A stretch of 18,984 bases of DNA from Candidatus Saccharimonadota bacterium (GTDB lineage: Bacteria; Patescibacteriota; Saccharimonadia; Saccharimonadales; Saccharimonadaceae). The position numbers and the translations under genes are program-made. Location: contig UNSN01000010.1 of NCBI GenBank assembly GCA_900555675.1, forward strand, positions 1-18,984. The letters run 5' to 3'. Shown one piece after another: positions 1 through 6,590 of the stretch (positions are counted from its first letter, which is position 1; each line of letters opens with the position of its first letter). The notes beneath the pieces were generated by a model. That model saw only the letters and a program-made list of their open reading frames with translations. It did no database searches and had not been told where the DNA came from.

Positions 1-968
1 AAATGGTTGCTGGTGCCGCCAGTTACCAGCTTAAAGCCGCGCTTTTGCAATTCTTCCGCCAGTCTTTTCGCATTTTTAACAATTTGCTCGGCGTAATCTT
101 TGAATTCTGGCTGTAAAGCTTCGCCAAATGCTACGGCTTTTGCGGCGATAGTGTGCATGTGCGGTCCGCCTTGCGTGCCAGGGAATACCGCTCGATCAAT
201 CAACGTAGGTAAATTCTCGAGAGTTTTCTCTGGTTTTTTCAATGGATTGCCAACTATTCCTCGACTAAGAATCAGCCCGCCTCGTGGTCCACGCAGAGTT
301 TTATGAGTTGTTGTGGTGATTACGTGAAAGCCATAGTCGAACGGGTTTTTGACAACGCCACTAACGATTAGCCCTGCAATATGGCTCATGTCCGCCATTA
401 GCATAGCACCGACCTCATTGCCAATTTCGGCAAATTTTTCGTAATCTAGTTCTCGTGGATATGCCGAAAATCCCGCCAAAATGATCTTTGGTTTGTGCTT
501 CAAGGCTAATTGACGAATTTCTTCATAGTCAATTTCGCCAGTGTCGATATTTTTTATACCATAGCGAATGAAATTGTACTCTCTGGCACTACGAGTAACC
601 GGGGCGCCGTGCGTAAGATGTCCGCCGTGAGCCAAATCCATAGCCAGAATAGTGTCGCCAGGCTCGCACCAAGCGTAATAAACCGCCTCATTGGCTTGCG
701 CGCCAGAATGTGGCTGGACGTTGGCGTGGTCGGCTTTGAAGAGTTTTTTAGCGCGGTCAATTGCCAACTGTTCGACTTGATCAGTGTTTTCTTGTCCGCC
801 GTAATAGCGTCGACCAGGGTAGCCTTCTGAATATTTATTAGTGAAAACGCTACCGAGCGCCTGAAGCACATCTGATGAAACGTAATTCTCGCTAGGAATC
901 AGTTCCAGGCCGTCCGTTTGACGCTTTTTTTCTGCTTTTATAAGTTCTTCAATTTGCTTGTCTTTCAT
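1..968 (-). CDS. glyA: Serine hydroxymethyltransferase, C-terminus outside the window
   Basis: This PLP enzyme interconverts serine and glycine while loading a one-carbon unit onto tetrahydrofolate in the cytoplasm. About 322 N-terminal residues are present, against roughly 415 for the family. The N-terminus has LIPSENYVS, then [23 protein letters not shown] and the PLP-lysine motif [14 protein letters not shown] follow, with the Schiff-base lysine at residue 223 (codon 300-302; K229 in E. coli GlyA). The start at 966-968 is fixed by a strong GGAGG at 976-980 seven bases upstream. It is divergent from the HTH-MurA gene across a 66-base gap. The folate enzyme folD lies about 5 kb away, so serine-derived one-carbon units are probably oxidised by FolD. 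I am very sure of the family; only the truncation by the window edge limits the call. Confidence 0.97.
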   Translation of the reverse strand, partial: MKDKQIEELIKAEKKRQTDGLELIPSENYVSSDVLQALGSVFTNKYSEGYPGRRYYGGQENTDQVEQLAIDRAKKLFKADHANVQPHSGAQANEAVYYAWCEPGDTILAMDLAHGGHLTHGAPVTRSAREYNFIRYGIKNIDTGEIDYEEIRQLALKHKPKIILAGFSAYPRELDYEKFAEIGNEVGAMLMADMSHIAGLIVSGVVKNPFDYGFHVITTTTHKTLRGPRGGLILSRGIVGNPLKKPEKTLENLPTLIDRAVFPGTQGGPHMHTIAAKAVAFGEALQPEFKDYAEQIVKNAKRLAEELQKRGFKLVTGGTSNH

Positions 969-990
969 GACTAAACCTCCATTAATACTT

Positions 991-999
991 ATTATATCA
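991..999 (-). promoter_or_regulatory. glyA extended -10 promoter
   Basis: Read on the minus strand this is TGATATAAT, a perfect extended -10 (TGnTATAAT). The expected transcription start is near 984, giving a leader of about 16 bases that carries the GGAGG site. No good -35 is visible at 17-18 bases. The murA -35 (1000-1005) abuts it, so the two divergent promoters cannot easily be occupied together. Confidence 0.65.
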
Positions 1000-1028
1000 T
1001 TGCTTATATATATCATTAGTGATATAAT
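1000..1028 (+). promoter_or_regulatory. HTH-murA promoter, leaderless
   Basis: TTGCTT at 1000-1005 and TATAAT at 1023-1028 are separated by exactly 17 bases. The bases TGA just before the -10 make it extended (TGATATAAT). Only six bases lie between the -10 and the ATG at 1035, so transcription should begin on the start codon itself. No Shine-Dalgarno sequence can be present in such an mRNA. Confidence 0.75.
1009..1026. repeat. 18-bp inverted repeat over the murA -10, candidate operator
   Basis: TATATCA-TTAG-TGATATA is a perfect 7-bp inverted repeat with a 4-base spacer, and its right arm covers the extended -10 of murA. A further copy of TATATCATT lies at 993-1001, exactly 16 bases upstream of the copy at 1009-1017, and overlaps the glyA -10. 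Part of the symmetry follows from both promoters using TGATATAAT. Because the downstream protein begins with an XRE-type DNA-binding domain, the site could be its own operator; that is inference. Confidence 0.4.
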
Positions 1029-1034
1029 TTACGC

Positions 1035-2558
1035 ATGATAAAAGACAAGTATCTTCAAAAAATCGGCAATTTAATCGCTGAAAATCGTCAAAAACAAGGT
1101 CTGACGCAGACGCAATTAGCTGAGGCGATTGGTACGTCGCAAAGTGCTATTAATCGCATTGAAAACGGGGGTCAGAATATTAGTATTGAAATGATTGCTC
1201 GAATTAGTGAAGTACTTAATAACAATATTGTGACCGTAAATCATTCCGGAAAAATGAATTTTAAGGTAACTGGCGGCAAAAAATTGTCTGGTGAGATACA
1301 AGTTAAGACTAGTAAAAATGCCGCAGTAGGCCTTCTCTGTGCAAGTTTGTTGAATAAGGGGAGGACGACGCTTAGGAAAGTAGCGCGAATTGAGGAGGTT
1401 AACCGAATTATCGAGGTTCTGAACTCGATTGGTGTTAAAACTCGCTGGTTGGACGGCAGTGATCTTGAGATCGTGCCGCCAGCACGCTTGAAGCTTGAAG
1501 ATATGGATATTGCTGCGGCGAAGAGAACTAGGACGGTAATTATGTTCCTTGGTCCGCTATTACATCAATATGATGATTTCAAATTACCGTTTGCCGGCGG
1601 CTGTAATTTAGGCAAGCGCACGGTTGAGCCGCATCTTAGTGGTTTGAGACATTTTGGAATGAATGTCACGGCGGAAACTGATTATTATCACGCAAAAACT
1701 GATGTCAATTCTGGTGATCGAACAATTTTGTTGACGGAGCGCGGCGATACGGTGACGGAAAATATCATTATGGCTGCTGCGTTGTCGCCAAACACTACAA
1801 TCATCCGCAATGCTAGCCCGAACTACATGGTCCAAGACGTTTGCTTCTTCTTGAAAAAGTTAGGTGTGAAAATTGAGGGAATTGGTACGACGACCTTAAA
1901 AATTACGGGTCGTAAACGCATTAGTAAAAATCTGGACTATTATCCGAGCGAAGATCCGATTGAAGCGATGAGTTTTATTGCGGCGGCTGTGGTGACAGAC
2001 TCGGAAATTACCGTTCGTCGTGCGCCGATTGAATTCTTGGAGATTGAATTAGCGACATTGGCAGAAATGGGTCTTAAGTTTGAACTTAGCAAGGAGTTTT
2101 TTGCCAATAACGGGCAAACTCGTTTGGTTGATATTAAATTGCAGCGTTCCAAGCTTCAGGCTGCCAAGGATAAACTTCATGCCTTGCCATTTCCTGGAAT
2201 TAATATGGACAACTTGCCATTCTTGGGGCTTATCGCGACGGTGGCCGAGGGGCGCACGTTGGTTCACGACTGGAGTTACGAGAACCGAGCAATTTACTTT
2301 ACAGAGCTGAGCAAGCTGAATGCGCAAATCGAACTGGTTGATCCACACCGTGTTTATATCACCGGTCCGACAAGATGGAAGCCAGCCGATGTTGTCGCTC
2401 CACCGGCGCTTCGTCCATCTGTTGTGATACTTTTGGCAATGCTTGCCGCTCCAGGCGTGTCAATTCTACGCGATGTATATTCGATTAATCGCGGATATGA
2501 GGAATTGGCGGCACGCTTAAATTCGCTAGGTGCTGAGATTGAAGTGATTATTGAATAG
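1035..2558 (+). CDS. murA: XRE-type helix-turn-helix fused to MurA (UDP-GlcNAc enolpyruvyl transferase)
   Basis: MurA transfers enolpyruvate from PEP to UDP-GlcNAc, the first committed step of peptidoglycan synthesis. Here residues about 7-65 form a complete XRE-like helix-turn-helix (QGLTQTQLAEAIGTSQSAINRIE), and the EPSP-synthase-fold enzyme occupies about 74-507. Active-site residues can be placed: K94/N95 in TSKNAAV, C190 in AGGCNLGKRTVEPH (equivalent to E. coli Cys115), D392 in GINMDNLPF and R460 in ALRPS. Differences from textbook MurA include KTSKNAA for SGAKNAA, SEDPIEAMS where PDRIETGT is usual, and SINRGYE for HIDRGYE. It is therefore a divergent but probably active enzyme. At 507 residues it exceeds the usual ~420 by the length of the DNA-binding domain. 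The start is set by the leaderless promoter. The 3' end overlaps the convergent phosphorylase by 11 bases. The domain could sense precursor status and regulate transcription, which is unproven. Confidence 0.88.
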   Translation: MIKDKYLQKIGNLIAENRQKQGLTQTQLAEAIGTSQSAINRIENGGQNISIEMIARISEVLNNNIVTVNHSGKMNFKVTGGKKLSGEIQVKTSKNAAVGLLCASLLNKGRTTLRKVARIEEVNRIIEVLNSIGVKTRWLDGSDLEIVPPARLKLEDMDIAAAKRTRTVIMFLGPLLHQYDDFKLPFAGGCNLGKRTVEPHLSGLRHFGMNVTAETDYYHAKTDVNSGDRTILLTERGDTVTENIIMAAALSPNTTIIRNASPNYMVQDVCFFLKKLGVKIEGIGTTTLKITGRKRISKNLDYYPSEDPIEAMSFIAAAVVTDSEITVRRAPIEFLEIELATLAEMGLKFELSKEFFANNGQTRLVDIKLQRSKLQAAKDKLHALPFPGINMDNLPFLGLIATVAEGRTLVHDWSYENRAIYFTELSKLNAQIELVDPHRVYITGPTRWKPADVVAPPALRPSVVILLAMLAAPGVSILRDVYSINRGYEELAARLNSLGAEIEVIIE

Positions 2559-4353
2559 GAATTCGCTTAATCTGCGGTTCTTTTTTAGGCTGAATTTGCG
2601 GTTTTGGAAAAATAAATTTGAGATAATCTTTCATCATTCGGGCGCCAGAAATAATTGGCAAATAGTTGCTTAATTGGTGGCGGATATGCTTTTCTAGCAA
2701 TTGGTCATTTTTCAAAATAGCGGCAGCTTTATGCATGTTGACGTACAGAGATGAAACTTCGGCTTCGTAGTTTCTACCGGTAACCTCGAGGCAGGCGATT
2801 GGCTGGATATCGGCAACTCCGCCGTCGCTAGTGGAGATGAGGAGTTTTAAGTTGGCGACGTCTTTTTCCCATGAAGTGCCGCACGCCTCTAATCCGACAA
2901 TAGGAATATTTATCGAGGCATCCGAGCCGATTGCTAACGCTCGTCCCAGCTCTTCGTCGTAATCTTGTATGTAATGAACACGCTCCTTGAGGACTGGATC
3001 GTTGTCAATCAATTTTAATACCTCGAGCAATTTCTGATACATTGTCACGTCACCTTGGTGAACTTTTCCTGTCAGAATATAATGCGCGTTGTGGCTGATG
3101 AGAATTTGGCGCAATGAATCCGGGTTTTCAAACGGCATATAAGGTCGTTTGTAATTGGCAAATCTTCGCTTGAAGTCGAATAATATTGCATTTTCTGGGA
3201 TTTGTATGGATTTTCCGTACTGATCTTTGCGACTCAATAGGACTCGATTCAATTCTTTTCGACCGAGTTTTTTCAAATACCTCAAATCCGCACTACTCAG
3301 CGAGTCTACTTTTTCAGAAAAATCATTTGTGGGCAATCCAAATTTATCGATAATGCCGTGATCGCGATATGTTTGCAACGTTTCAGGCAGCACCCACGTT
3401 TCAAGATCTATTCCATTAGTAATGGCTTGAAATTTAACTTTGTCGTTGTTACGATCGCGGAAATTTGCTACGCGGGCGTGCAATTTACTTACGCCATTCT
3501 TCGCTTCAGTAAGTTCAATTGCCAAAAGATTCGGCCTCAATCTGTCATTACGGAATTGCTCCATCAGCCAGCAGCGCACGGCATTGCTCTTTATATTTGG
3601 CAGAACTAATTTTTCAAATTGCGAACGATGAAATTCCGGTTCGGCCGCTTGAAGAAGCGTGTGGTTTGTGTAAAGTGTGTGTTTGCGAACGTAAACGATG
3701 GCCTCGTATAAATTCATTCCGTTAGCGCATAGCTCGTCTAGTCGTGCTAATGCAGCAAAAATCGTTGCGGTCTCATTAAGTTGAATAACGGCCGGTTTAA
3801 TGCCGAGGAGTTTTAATGCTTTATAGCCGCCAAAACCTAGCGCTACTTCTTGGTATAATCTATGATCGCCAGATCCGTCGCCTTCGTACAATTGCCCAAA
3901 GTTCGGTTCTGAAATTGTAACAAATTGCGTTGAACCGAGCGTCTTCTTGAAAATGCTTAAGCTTGCATCTGGGAATCCGTTTGAACTTACGAAAACTTCG
4001 TCAATATATTCAAATCCGTAATCTTGAGGTGAAACGGATTCTGAAAACTCTTCTTGCGCGAGGTTGGTGATTTTCTGGTGTGATTCGCTACGATAAAACG
4101 GCGTCACTACTACGAATGGAACTTCCAATTTTTCAGCTACACGTCGCGTATCTGCCGCCAAAACTCCAAGTCCGCCGCCACCTTTAATGCCATTGGATTT
4201 ATCATAAATTTCCATTGTCCAGTAGACGTATGGTCGGTTTTCAGACAATTGATGCGTTAAACTGCTTCGTTCAATTACATCATAAAATTCGGACGCATCT
4301 TCAATGTCATGCGGTTGGTATTTTGGTTTTTCTGTATAAATATATGGATCCAT
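2548..4353 (-). CDS. Divergent, short alpha-glucan (glycogen/maltodextrin) phosphorylase-like protein, GT35
   Basis: Family members release glucose-1-phosphate from alpha-1,4-glucans using PLP as a phosphate-handling cofactor. The order of motifs matches GT35: YWTMEIYD near 44-51, the glycine loop GGGGLGVLAADT at 58-69, VIQLNETATIFAALARL, TNHTLLQAAEPEF, TNGIDLETW at 312-320 and RRFANYKR at 396-403. LTGKVHQGD and IQDYDEELGRALAIGSD come next. The cofactor motif is EACGTSWEK at 489-497, aligning with EASGTSGMK, so K497 would bind PLP. At 601 residues it is shorter than classical enzymes (about 700-850). It ends in a Pro/Lys/Gln-rich tail (about 583-601), part of whose codons lie antisense to the end of murA. 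The start at 4351-4353 has a modest AAAGGG upstream. tRNA-Gly ends 32 bases before it on the same strand, suggesting co-transcription. The exact substrate is not predictable. Confidence 0.82.
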   Translation of the reverse strand: MDPYIYTEKPKYQPHDIEDASEFYDVIERSSLTHQLSENRPYVYWTMEIYDKSNGIKGGGGLGVLAADTRRVAEKLEVPFVVVTPFYRSESHQKITNLAQEEFSESVSPQDYGFEYIDEVFVSSNGFPDASLSIFKKTLGSTQFVTISEPNFGQLYEGDGSGDHRLYQEVALGFGGYKALKLLGIKPAVIQLNETATIFAALARLDELCANGMNLYEAIVYVRKHTLYTNHTLLQAAEPEFHRSQFEKLVLPNIKSNAVRCWLMEQFRNDRLRPNLLAIELTEAKNGVSKLHARVANFRDRNNDKVKFQAITNGIDLETWVLPETLQTYRDHGIIDKFGLPTNDFSEKVDSLSSADLRYLKKLGRKELNRVLLSRKDQYGKSIQIPENAILFDFKRRFANYKRPYMPFENPDSLRQILISHNAHYILTGKVHQGDVTMYQKLLEVLKLIDNDPVLKERVHYIQDYDEELGRALAIGSDASINIPIVGLEACGTSWEKDVANLKLLISTSDGGVADIQPIACLEVTGRNYEAEVSSLYVNMHKAAAILKNDQLLEKHIRHQLSNYLPIISGARMMKDYLKFIFPKPQIQPKKEPQIKRIPIQ

Positions 4354-4385
4354 CGATGCCCTTTATGGATTGAAATTGTCTAACT

Positions 4386-4460
4386 TGGTGCGGGTGGGGA
4401 GAATCGAACTCCCATCTCAAGTTTGGAAAACTTGCATACTAACCGCTGTACTACACCCGC
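4386..4460 (-). tRNA. tRNA-Gly (TCC)
   Basis: A complete cloverleaf reads on the minus strand. The acceptor is GCGGGTG/CACCCGC, the anticodon stem CAAGT/ACTTG holds loop TTTCCAA (anticodon TCC, reading GGA), and the T-arm is GGGAG-TTCGATT-CTCCC. The discriminator is A and CCA is encoded. The phosphorylase gene starts 32 bases downstream with no obvious terminator between. Confidence 0.97.
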
Positions 4461-4465
4461 AAGCT

Positions 4466-4495
4466 TTTACTATTGTAGCAGAAAGATGATATAAT
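4466..4495 (+). promoter_or_regulatory. tRNA-Arg promoter
   Basis: TTTACT (4466-4471), an 18-base spacer and TATAAT (4490-4495) preceded by TGA form an extended -10 promoter. The tRNA begins eight bases after the -10, so the primary transcript needs little or no 5' trimming. The -10 overlaps the -35 of the divergent tRNA-Gly promoter by one base. Confidence 0.65.
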
Positions 4496-4500
4496 GTGAA
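4472..4500 (-). promoter_or_regulatory. tRNA-Gly promoter
   Basis: On the minus strand TTCACA (4495-4500) and TACAAT (4472-4477) are separated by 17 bases. TGC before the -10 makes it extended. The tRNA 5' end lies 11 bases beyond. It is the closest match to a full -35/-10 promoter for this tRNA. Confidence 0.65.
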
Positions 4501-4503
4501 TAC

Positions 4504-4580
4504 GCCCTGATAGCTCAGTTGGATAGAGCAGAGGACTTCTAAGCCTAAGGTCGTAGGTTCGAATCCTACTCGGGGCGCCA
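4504..4580 (+). tRNA. tRNA-Arg (TCT), irregular anticodon stem
   Basis: The acceptor is GCCCTGA/TCGGGGC with one T-G pair. The D stem is GCTC/GAGC and the T-arm is GTAGG-TTCGAAT-CCTAC, with discriminator G and encoded CCA. The seven-base anticodon loop is CTTCTAA, giving TCT (reads AGA). The anticodon stem GAGGA/GCCTA contains only three Watson-Crick pairs: the top (G-A) and loop-closing (A-G) positions are mismatched. A protein gene begins 24 bases downstream on the same strand. Confidence 0.93.
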
Positions 4581-4604
4581 CTTCATATAACTAATGGGGG
4601 ATAT

Positions 4605-5018
4605 ATGGACGCGAATAAAAAACCGCAAATGACGCGGGAAATGATGGAAAGGCTATATGGTCGTATGAATACGTTGAGCGACAACAGCTCTAGAGCGTAT
4701 GGGGATACGGGCAGAATGCTGACCGCTAATCGTAGCGTGAATTCGGAGCGCCGATATATTAAGGGATATGGATCTTCGATATCTGCCAATAATTCTGACA
4801 ATCGAAGACGATTTGGTACGGAAATAGGCATAGCGCCTCGGTCGAGAGTCGCTAACGATAATCCTGATGGTGCTGGTTTATCTGGCGGGAATCGACGAGT
4901 CAATGGTCTACAAAATAACAACGTTCCGTCAGACGTGAACAATTCTCGTCAATCGTTTAATGCTAATCGAACTACTTTTCGTGAGCCGCCTTCTCGCGGA
5001 TATAATCCATTTGGATAA
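4605..5018 (+). CDS. Small Arg/Asn/Ser-rich, probably disordered hypothetical protein
   Basis: I do not recognise this 137-residue protein. It is rich in Asn, Ser, Arg and Gly, and has no signal peptide, membrane segment or recognisable fold. The N-terminus (MTREMMERLYGRMN, residues 9-22) is the only part likely to be helical; the rest looks intrinsically disordered and basic, which could suit nucleic-acid or surface binding. The start at 4605 has a G-run (GGGGG, 4596-4600) four bases upstream instead of a classical GGAGG. Only 24 bases separate it from tRNA-Arg, with no promoter visible in the gap, so it probably rides on the tRNA transcript. It ends just before a strong bidirectional terminator, which supports a real transcription unit. 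Confidence 0.65.
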   Translation: MDANKKPQMTREMMERLYGRMNTLSDNSSRAYGDTGRMLTANRSVNSERRYIKGYGSSISANNSDNRRRFGTEIGIAPRSRVANDNPDGAGLSGGNRRVNGLQNNNVPSDVNNSRQSFNANRTTFREPPSRGYNPFG

Positions 5019-5020
5019 AT

Positions 5021-5054
5021 AAAAAATCCTCACTTCAATGTGAGGTTATTTTTT
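5021..5054. terminator. Bidirectional intrinsic terminator
   Basis: A perfect 6-bp stem CCTCAC (5028-5033) / GTGAGG (5040-5045) has a 6-base loop. It is flanked by an A-run (5021-5026) on one side and a T-rich tract (5046-5054) on the other. It therefore works for the upstream 137-residue gene on the plus strand and for tRNA-Lys on the minus strand, whose encoded CCA abuts the tract. Confidence 0.85.
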
Positions 5055-5130
5055 GGAGGGCCAGGAGGGGCTCGAACCCTCGACACCCTGCTTAAGAGGC
5101 AGGTGCTCTAACCAGCTGAGCTACTGGCCC
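5054..5130 (-). tRNA. tRNA-Lys (CTT)
   Basis: Minus-strand cloverleaf with acceptor GGGCCAG/CTGGCCC and D stem GCTC/GAGC. The anticodon arm is CCTGC-CTCTTAA-GCAGG (anticodon CTT, reading AAG) and the T-arm is GAGGG-TTCGAGC-CCCTC. The discriminator is T and CCA is encoded at 5054-5056. It runs directly into the bidirectional terminator. Confidence 0.96.
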
Positions 5131-5138
5131 ACGATTTC

Positions 5139-5166
5139 ATTATACAACAATCAATAAAAATGTCTA
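5139..5166 (-). promoter_or_regulatory. tRNA-Lys promoter
   Basis: On the minus strand TAGACA (5161-5166) is followed after 16 bases by TATAAT (5139-5144). The tRNA starts eight bases later. This promoter lacks the extended TGn element but has a near-consensus -35 to compensate. Confidence 0.7.
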
Positions 5167-5182
5167 CCGTTTTATTGAAAAT

Positions 5183-5204
5183 AATTTATCGGTGTGAATA
5201 AATT
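5183..5204 (-). terminator. Weak AT-rich hairpin after tRNA-His
   Basis: On the minus strand a 7-bp all-A/T stem (AATTTAT/ATAAATT, 8-base loop) is followed by ATTTTC. It lies 11 bases past the tRNA-His CCA and before the tRNA-Lys promoter. The stem has no G-C pairs, so it may be a weak terminator or merely chance. Confidence 0.3.
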
Positions 5205-5215
5205 GTCGTAAAACT

Positions 5216-5294
5216 TGGGGCGAATGATGGGGTTCGAACCCACGGCCTCCGGAGCCACAATCCAGCGCTCTAACCAAACTGAGCTACATCCGCC
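5216..5294 (-). tRNA. tRNA-His (GTG)
   Basis: Minus-strand cloverleaf with acceptor GCGGATG/CATTCGC. The anticodon loop TTGTGGC gives GTG and the T-arm is GTGGG-TTCGAAC-CCCAT. The extra 5' G (G-1, position 5294) that marks tRNA-His is encoded and faces discriminator C73, as usual in bacteria. CCA is encoded at 5216-5218. Confidence 0.96.
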
Positions 5295-5312
5295 ATAAAC
5301 CAAGCTTCTCAA

Positions 5313-5341
5313 ATTATAGCACAAACTATATCTGTACTCAA
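5313..5341 (-). promoter_or_regulatory. tRNA-His promoter
   Basis: On the minus strand TTGAGT (5336-5341) is followed after 17 bases by TATAAT (5313-5318), preceded by TGC (extended -10). The expected start leaves a 5' leader of about 12 bases for RNase P to remove. The -35 end lies within about 15 bases of the divergent folD -10. Confidence 0.7.
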
Positions 5342-5352
5342 GATGGTAAAAT

Positions 5353-5361
5353 TGCTATACT
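5353..5361 (+). promoter_or_regulatory. folD extended -10, leaderless
   Basis: TGCTATACT is an extended -10 whose hexamer (5356-5361) ends eight bases before the ATG at 5370. Transcription should start at or within a couple of bases of that codon. This rules out the upstream ATG at 5343, which lies before the promoter. Confidence 0.65.
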
Positions 5362-5369
5362 TAATGACA

Positions 5370-6182
5370 ATGAGAGAACTAAATGGCTCAGAATTAGCTG
5401 GATTTATCAAGGAGCGCCAGGCGAAACAGGTGCGAGCTTTAAGGCAAGCTTGGCATATTAATCCTCGTTTGGCGATTGTTACTGATGTCGAAAATCCAGT
5501 TATTGAAACGTACATGCGTTTGAAACAGAGATATGGCGCTGATATTTTGATTGACGTGGAGATTCATCGAGTCTCTGCGGGCGGAGCTTTGGAGGCGATT
5601 CGAGAATTGAATAATCGAGACGATGTTCAAGGAATAATTCTGCAATTGCCGATTAGTAATTCTGATCAGACTGAGGAATTACTCGAGAGTATTCGAGAAG
5701 ACAAAGATGTTGACGGTTTGCGTAAAAAGGCGATTTTTCAGGCGGCCACACCAACGGCTATCAATTGGCTACTGGCTGGATATGGCGTTGACTTGAAAAA
5801 TAAAAAAGTTGCAATTGTTGGGCGAGGTCGTTTGGTTGGTGCCCCTCTTGAGGAGATGTGGTTAAAGTCTAATGCCGATGTGACGGTTTTTGAAAAAGGT
5901 GACGATTTATCTCAATTGATAAATTACGATATTATCGTGTCGGCGACTGGAGTTCCGGGGCTGATTAAAAGCCAAATGGTCAAGGCCAAGGCGGTTGTTG
6001 TTGACGCGGGAACTGCTTCGGAAAATGGAAAAATTGTTGGCGACGTATCTGAAGAAGTGCGTCAGCGTAATGATGTAATTATTACACCAAAAAAAGGCGG
6101 AGTTGGTCCATTAACGGTTTCTGCGCTGTTTGATAATGTAATTACGGCTTGTCTAAAAATTGCGAATCAATCAAAAAATTAA
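5370..6182 (+). CDS. folD: Bifunctional methylene-THF dehydrogenase / methenyl-THF cyclohydrolase
   Basis: FolD oxidises 5,10-methylene-THF and hydrolyses the product to 10-formyl-THF in the cytoplasm, drawing on one-carbon units made by GlyA. Conserved elements include Y48 and K52 in ETYMRLKQR, GIILQLPI, D113 in EDKDVDG, and ATPTAINWLL. The nucleotide-binding loop reads IVGRGRLVGAPL, where IVGRSxxVGxPL is usual. IVGDV and KKGGVGPLTVSAL follow, the latter in place of VPGGVGPMT. From this start the protein has 270 residues, slightly short for the family. I prefer the ATG at 5370 over 5343 and 5364 because MRELNG matches FolD N-termini and the promoter lies just upstream. The stop overlaps the stop of the convergent response regulator through a shared TTAA. 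Confidence 0.93.
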   Translation: MRELNGSELAGFIKERQAKQVRALRQAWHINPRLAIVTDVENPVIETYMRLKQRYGADILIDVEIHRVSAGGALEAIRELNNRDDVQGIILQLPISNSDQTEELLESIREDKDVDGLRKKAIFQAATPTAINWLLAGYGVDLKNKKVAIVGRGRLVGAPLEEMWLKSNADVTVFEKGDDLSQLINYDIIVSATGVPGLIKSQMVKAKAVVVDAGTASENGKIVGDVSEEVRQRNDVIITPKKGGVGPLTVSALFDNVITACLKIANQSKN

Positions 6183-6550
6183 GCGGCTTTTATGGCAGTT
6201 TTGGCCTGCTCGACAACTTGGCGCGGTGTGAGATTTGCCTTTACGATGTAGCTGTGAATTCCTAATTTTTTCAAATCGTGCGGAGCTTCTTCTTCGCCGA
6301 GGTTGGTGAGGACGATAACGGGAATGGTTTTTCCCCAATCTTTAGACCTAATTCGCTTCAAAGCCTCCGCGCCGTCCATTTCTGGCATTTGTAAATCTAG
6401 CAAAATAATATCTGGCTGAAACTTTTCGACTACTTCTATGCCGATTTGTCCGTTGGCAGCCAAGCGAACGTCAAACCCGTCTGATTCGAACTTCATTCGG
6501 TACATCTGGCTGATGGTTGGGTCGTCTTCAATGATAGCGATTTTTATCAT
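6179..6550 (-). CDS. Stand-alone CheY-like response regulator receiver
   Basis: This 123-residue protein is a single receiver domain with no output domain. The acidic pocket is E8/D9/D10 in IIEDD, the phospho-acceptor is D52 in IILLDLQMPEMDG, the switch threonine is T82 in VIVLTN, and the conserved lysine is K104 in YIVKAN. Such proteins relay phosphate or bind a partner when phosphorylated. A histidine kinase lies 1.4 kb away (7967-10126) across a methyltransferase-like gene and is the obvious candidate partner, although the two are on opposite strands. The ATG at 6548-6550 lies six bases after its -10, so the mRNA should be leaderless. Its promoter overlaps that of the divergent methyltransferase gene. 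The function is clear at domain level; the signal is unknown. Confidence 0.93.
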   Translation of the reverse strand: MIKIAIIEDDPTISQMYRMKFESDGFDVRLAANGQIGIEVVEKFQPDIILLDLQMPEMDGAEALKRIRSKDWGKTIPVIVLTNLGEEEAPHDLKKLGIHSYIVKANLTPRQVVEQAKTAIKAA

Positions 6551-6556
6551 GCTCTA

Positions 6557-6583
6557 AGTATATCATATAAACTATGTTATAAT
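6557..6583. promoter_or_regulatory. Overlapping divergent leaderless promoters (response regulator / methyltransferase)
   Basis: On the minus strand TGATATACT (6557-6565) is an extended -10 ending six bases before the response-regulator ATG. On the plus strand TGTTATAAT (6575-6583) is an extended -10 ending seven bases before the ATG at 6591. The two -10 hexamers are 15 bases apart, so one polymerase should exclude the other and the two genes may be expressed alternately. No convincing -35 is seen for either. Confidence 0.65.
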
Positions 6584-6590
6584 TTCTGGC

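Noticed and set aside
510..871. Open frames on both strands (510-830 +, 554-871 -) inside glyA
   Set aside because: Both are out of frame with the clear SHMT reading frame and have no recognisable motifs; they are coding shadows.
969..1034. A riboswitch (for example glycine or THF) controlling glyA
   Set aside because: The predicted glyA leader is only about 16 bases, far too short for an aptamer.
1035..1250. The HTH as a separate antitoxin or regulator gene frameshifted into murA
   Set aside because: One uninterrupted frame runs from the HTH to the MurA C-terminus, with no internal ribosome site at the junction; ATG codons near 1254 lack a Shine-Dalgarno sequence.
5343..5369. folD starting at the upstream ATG 5343 or 5364
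   Set aside because: The extended -10 (5353-5361) lies after 5343 and too close to 5364, and the family N-terminus matches the ATG at 5370.
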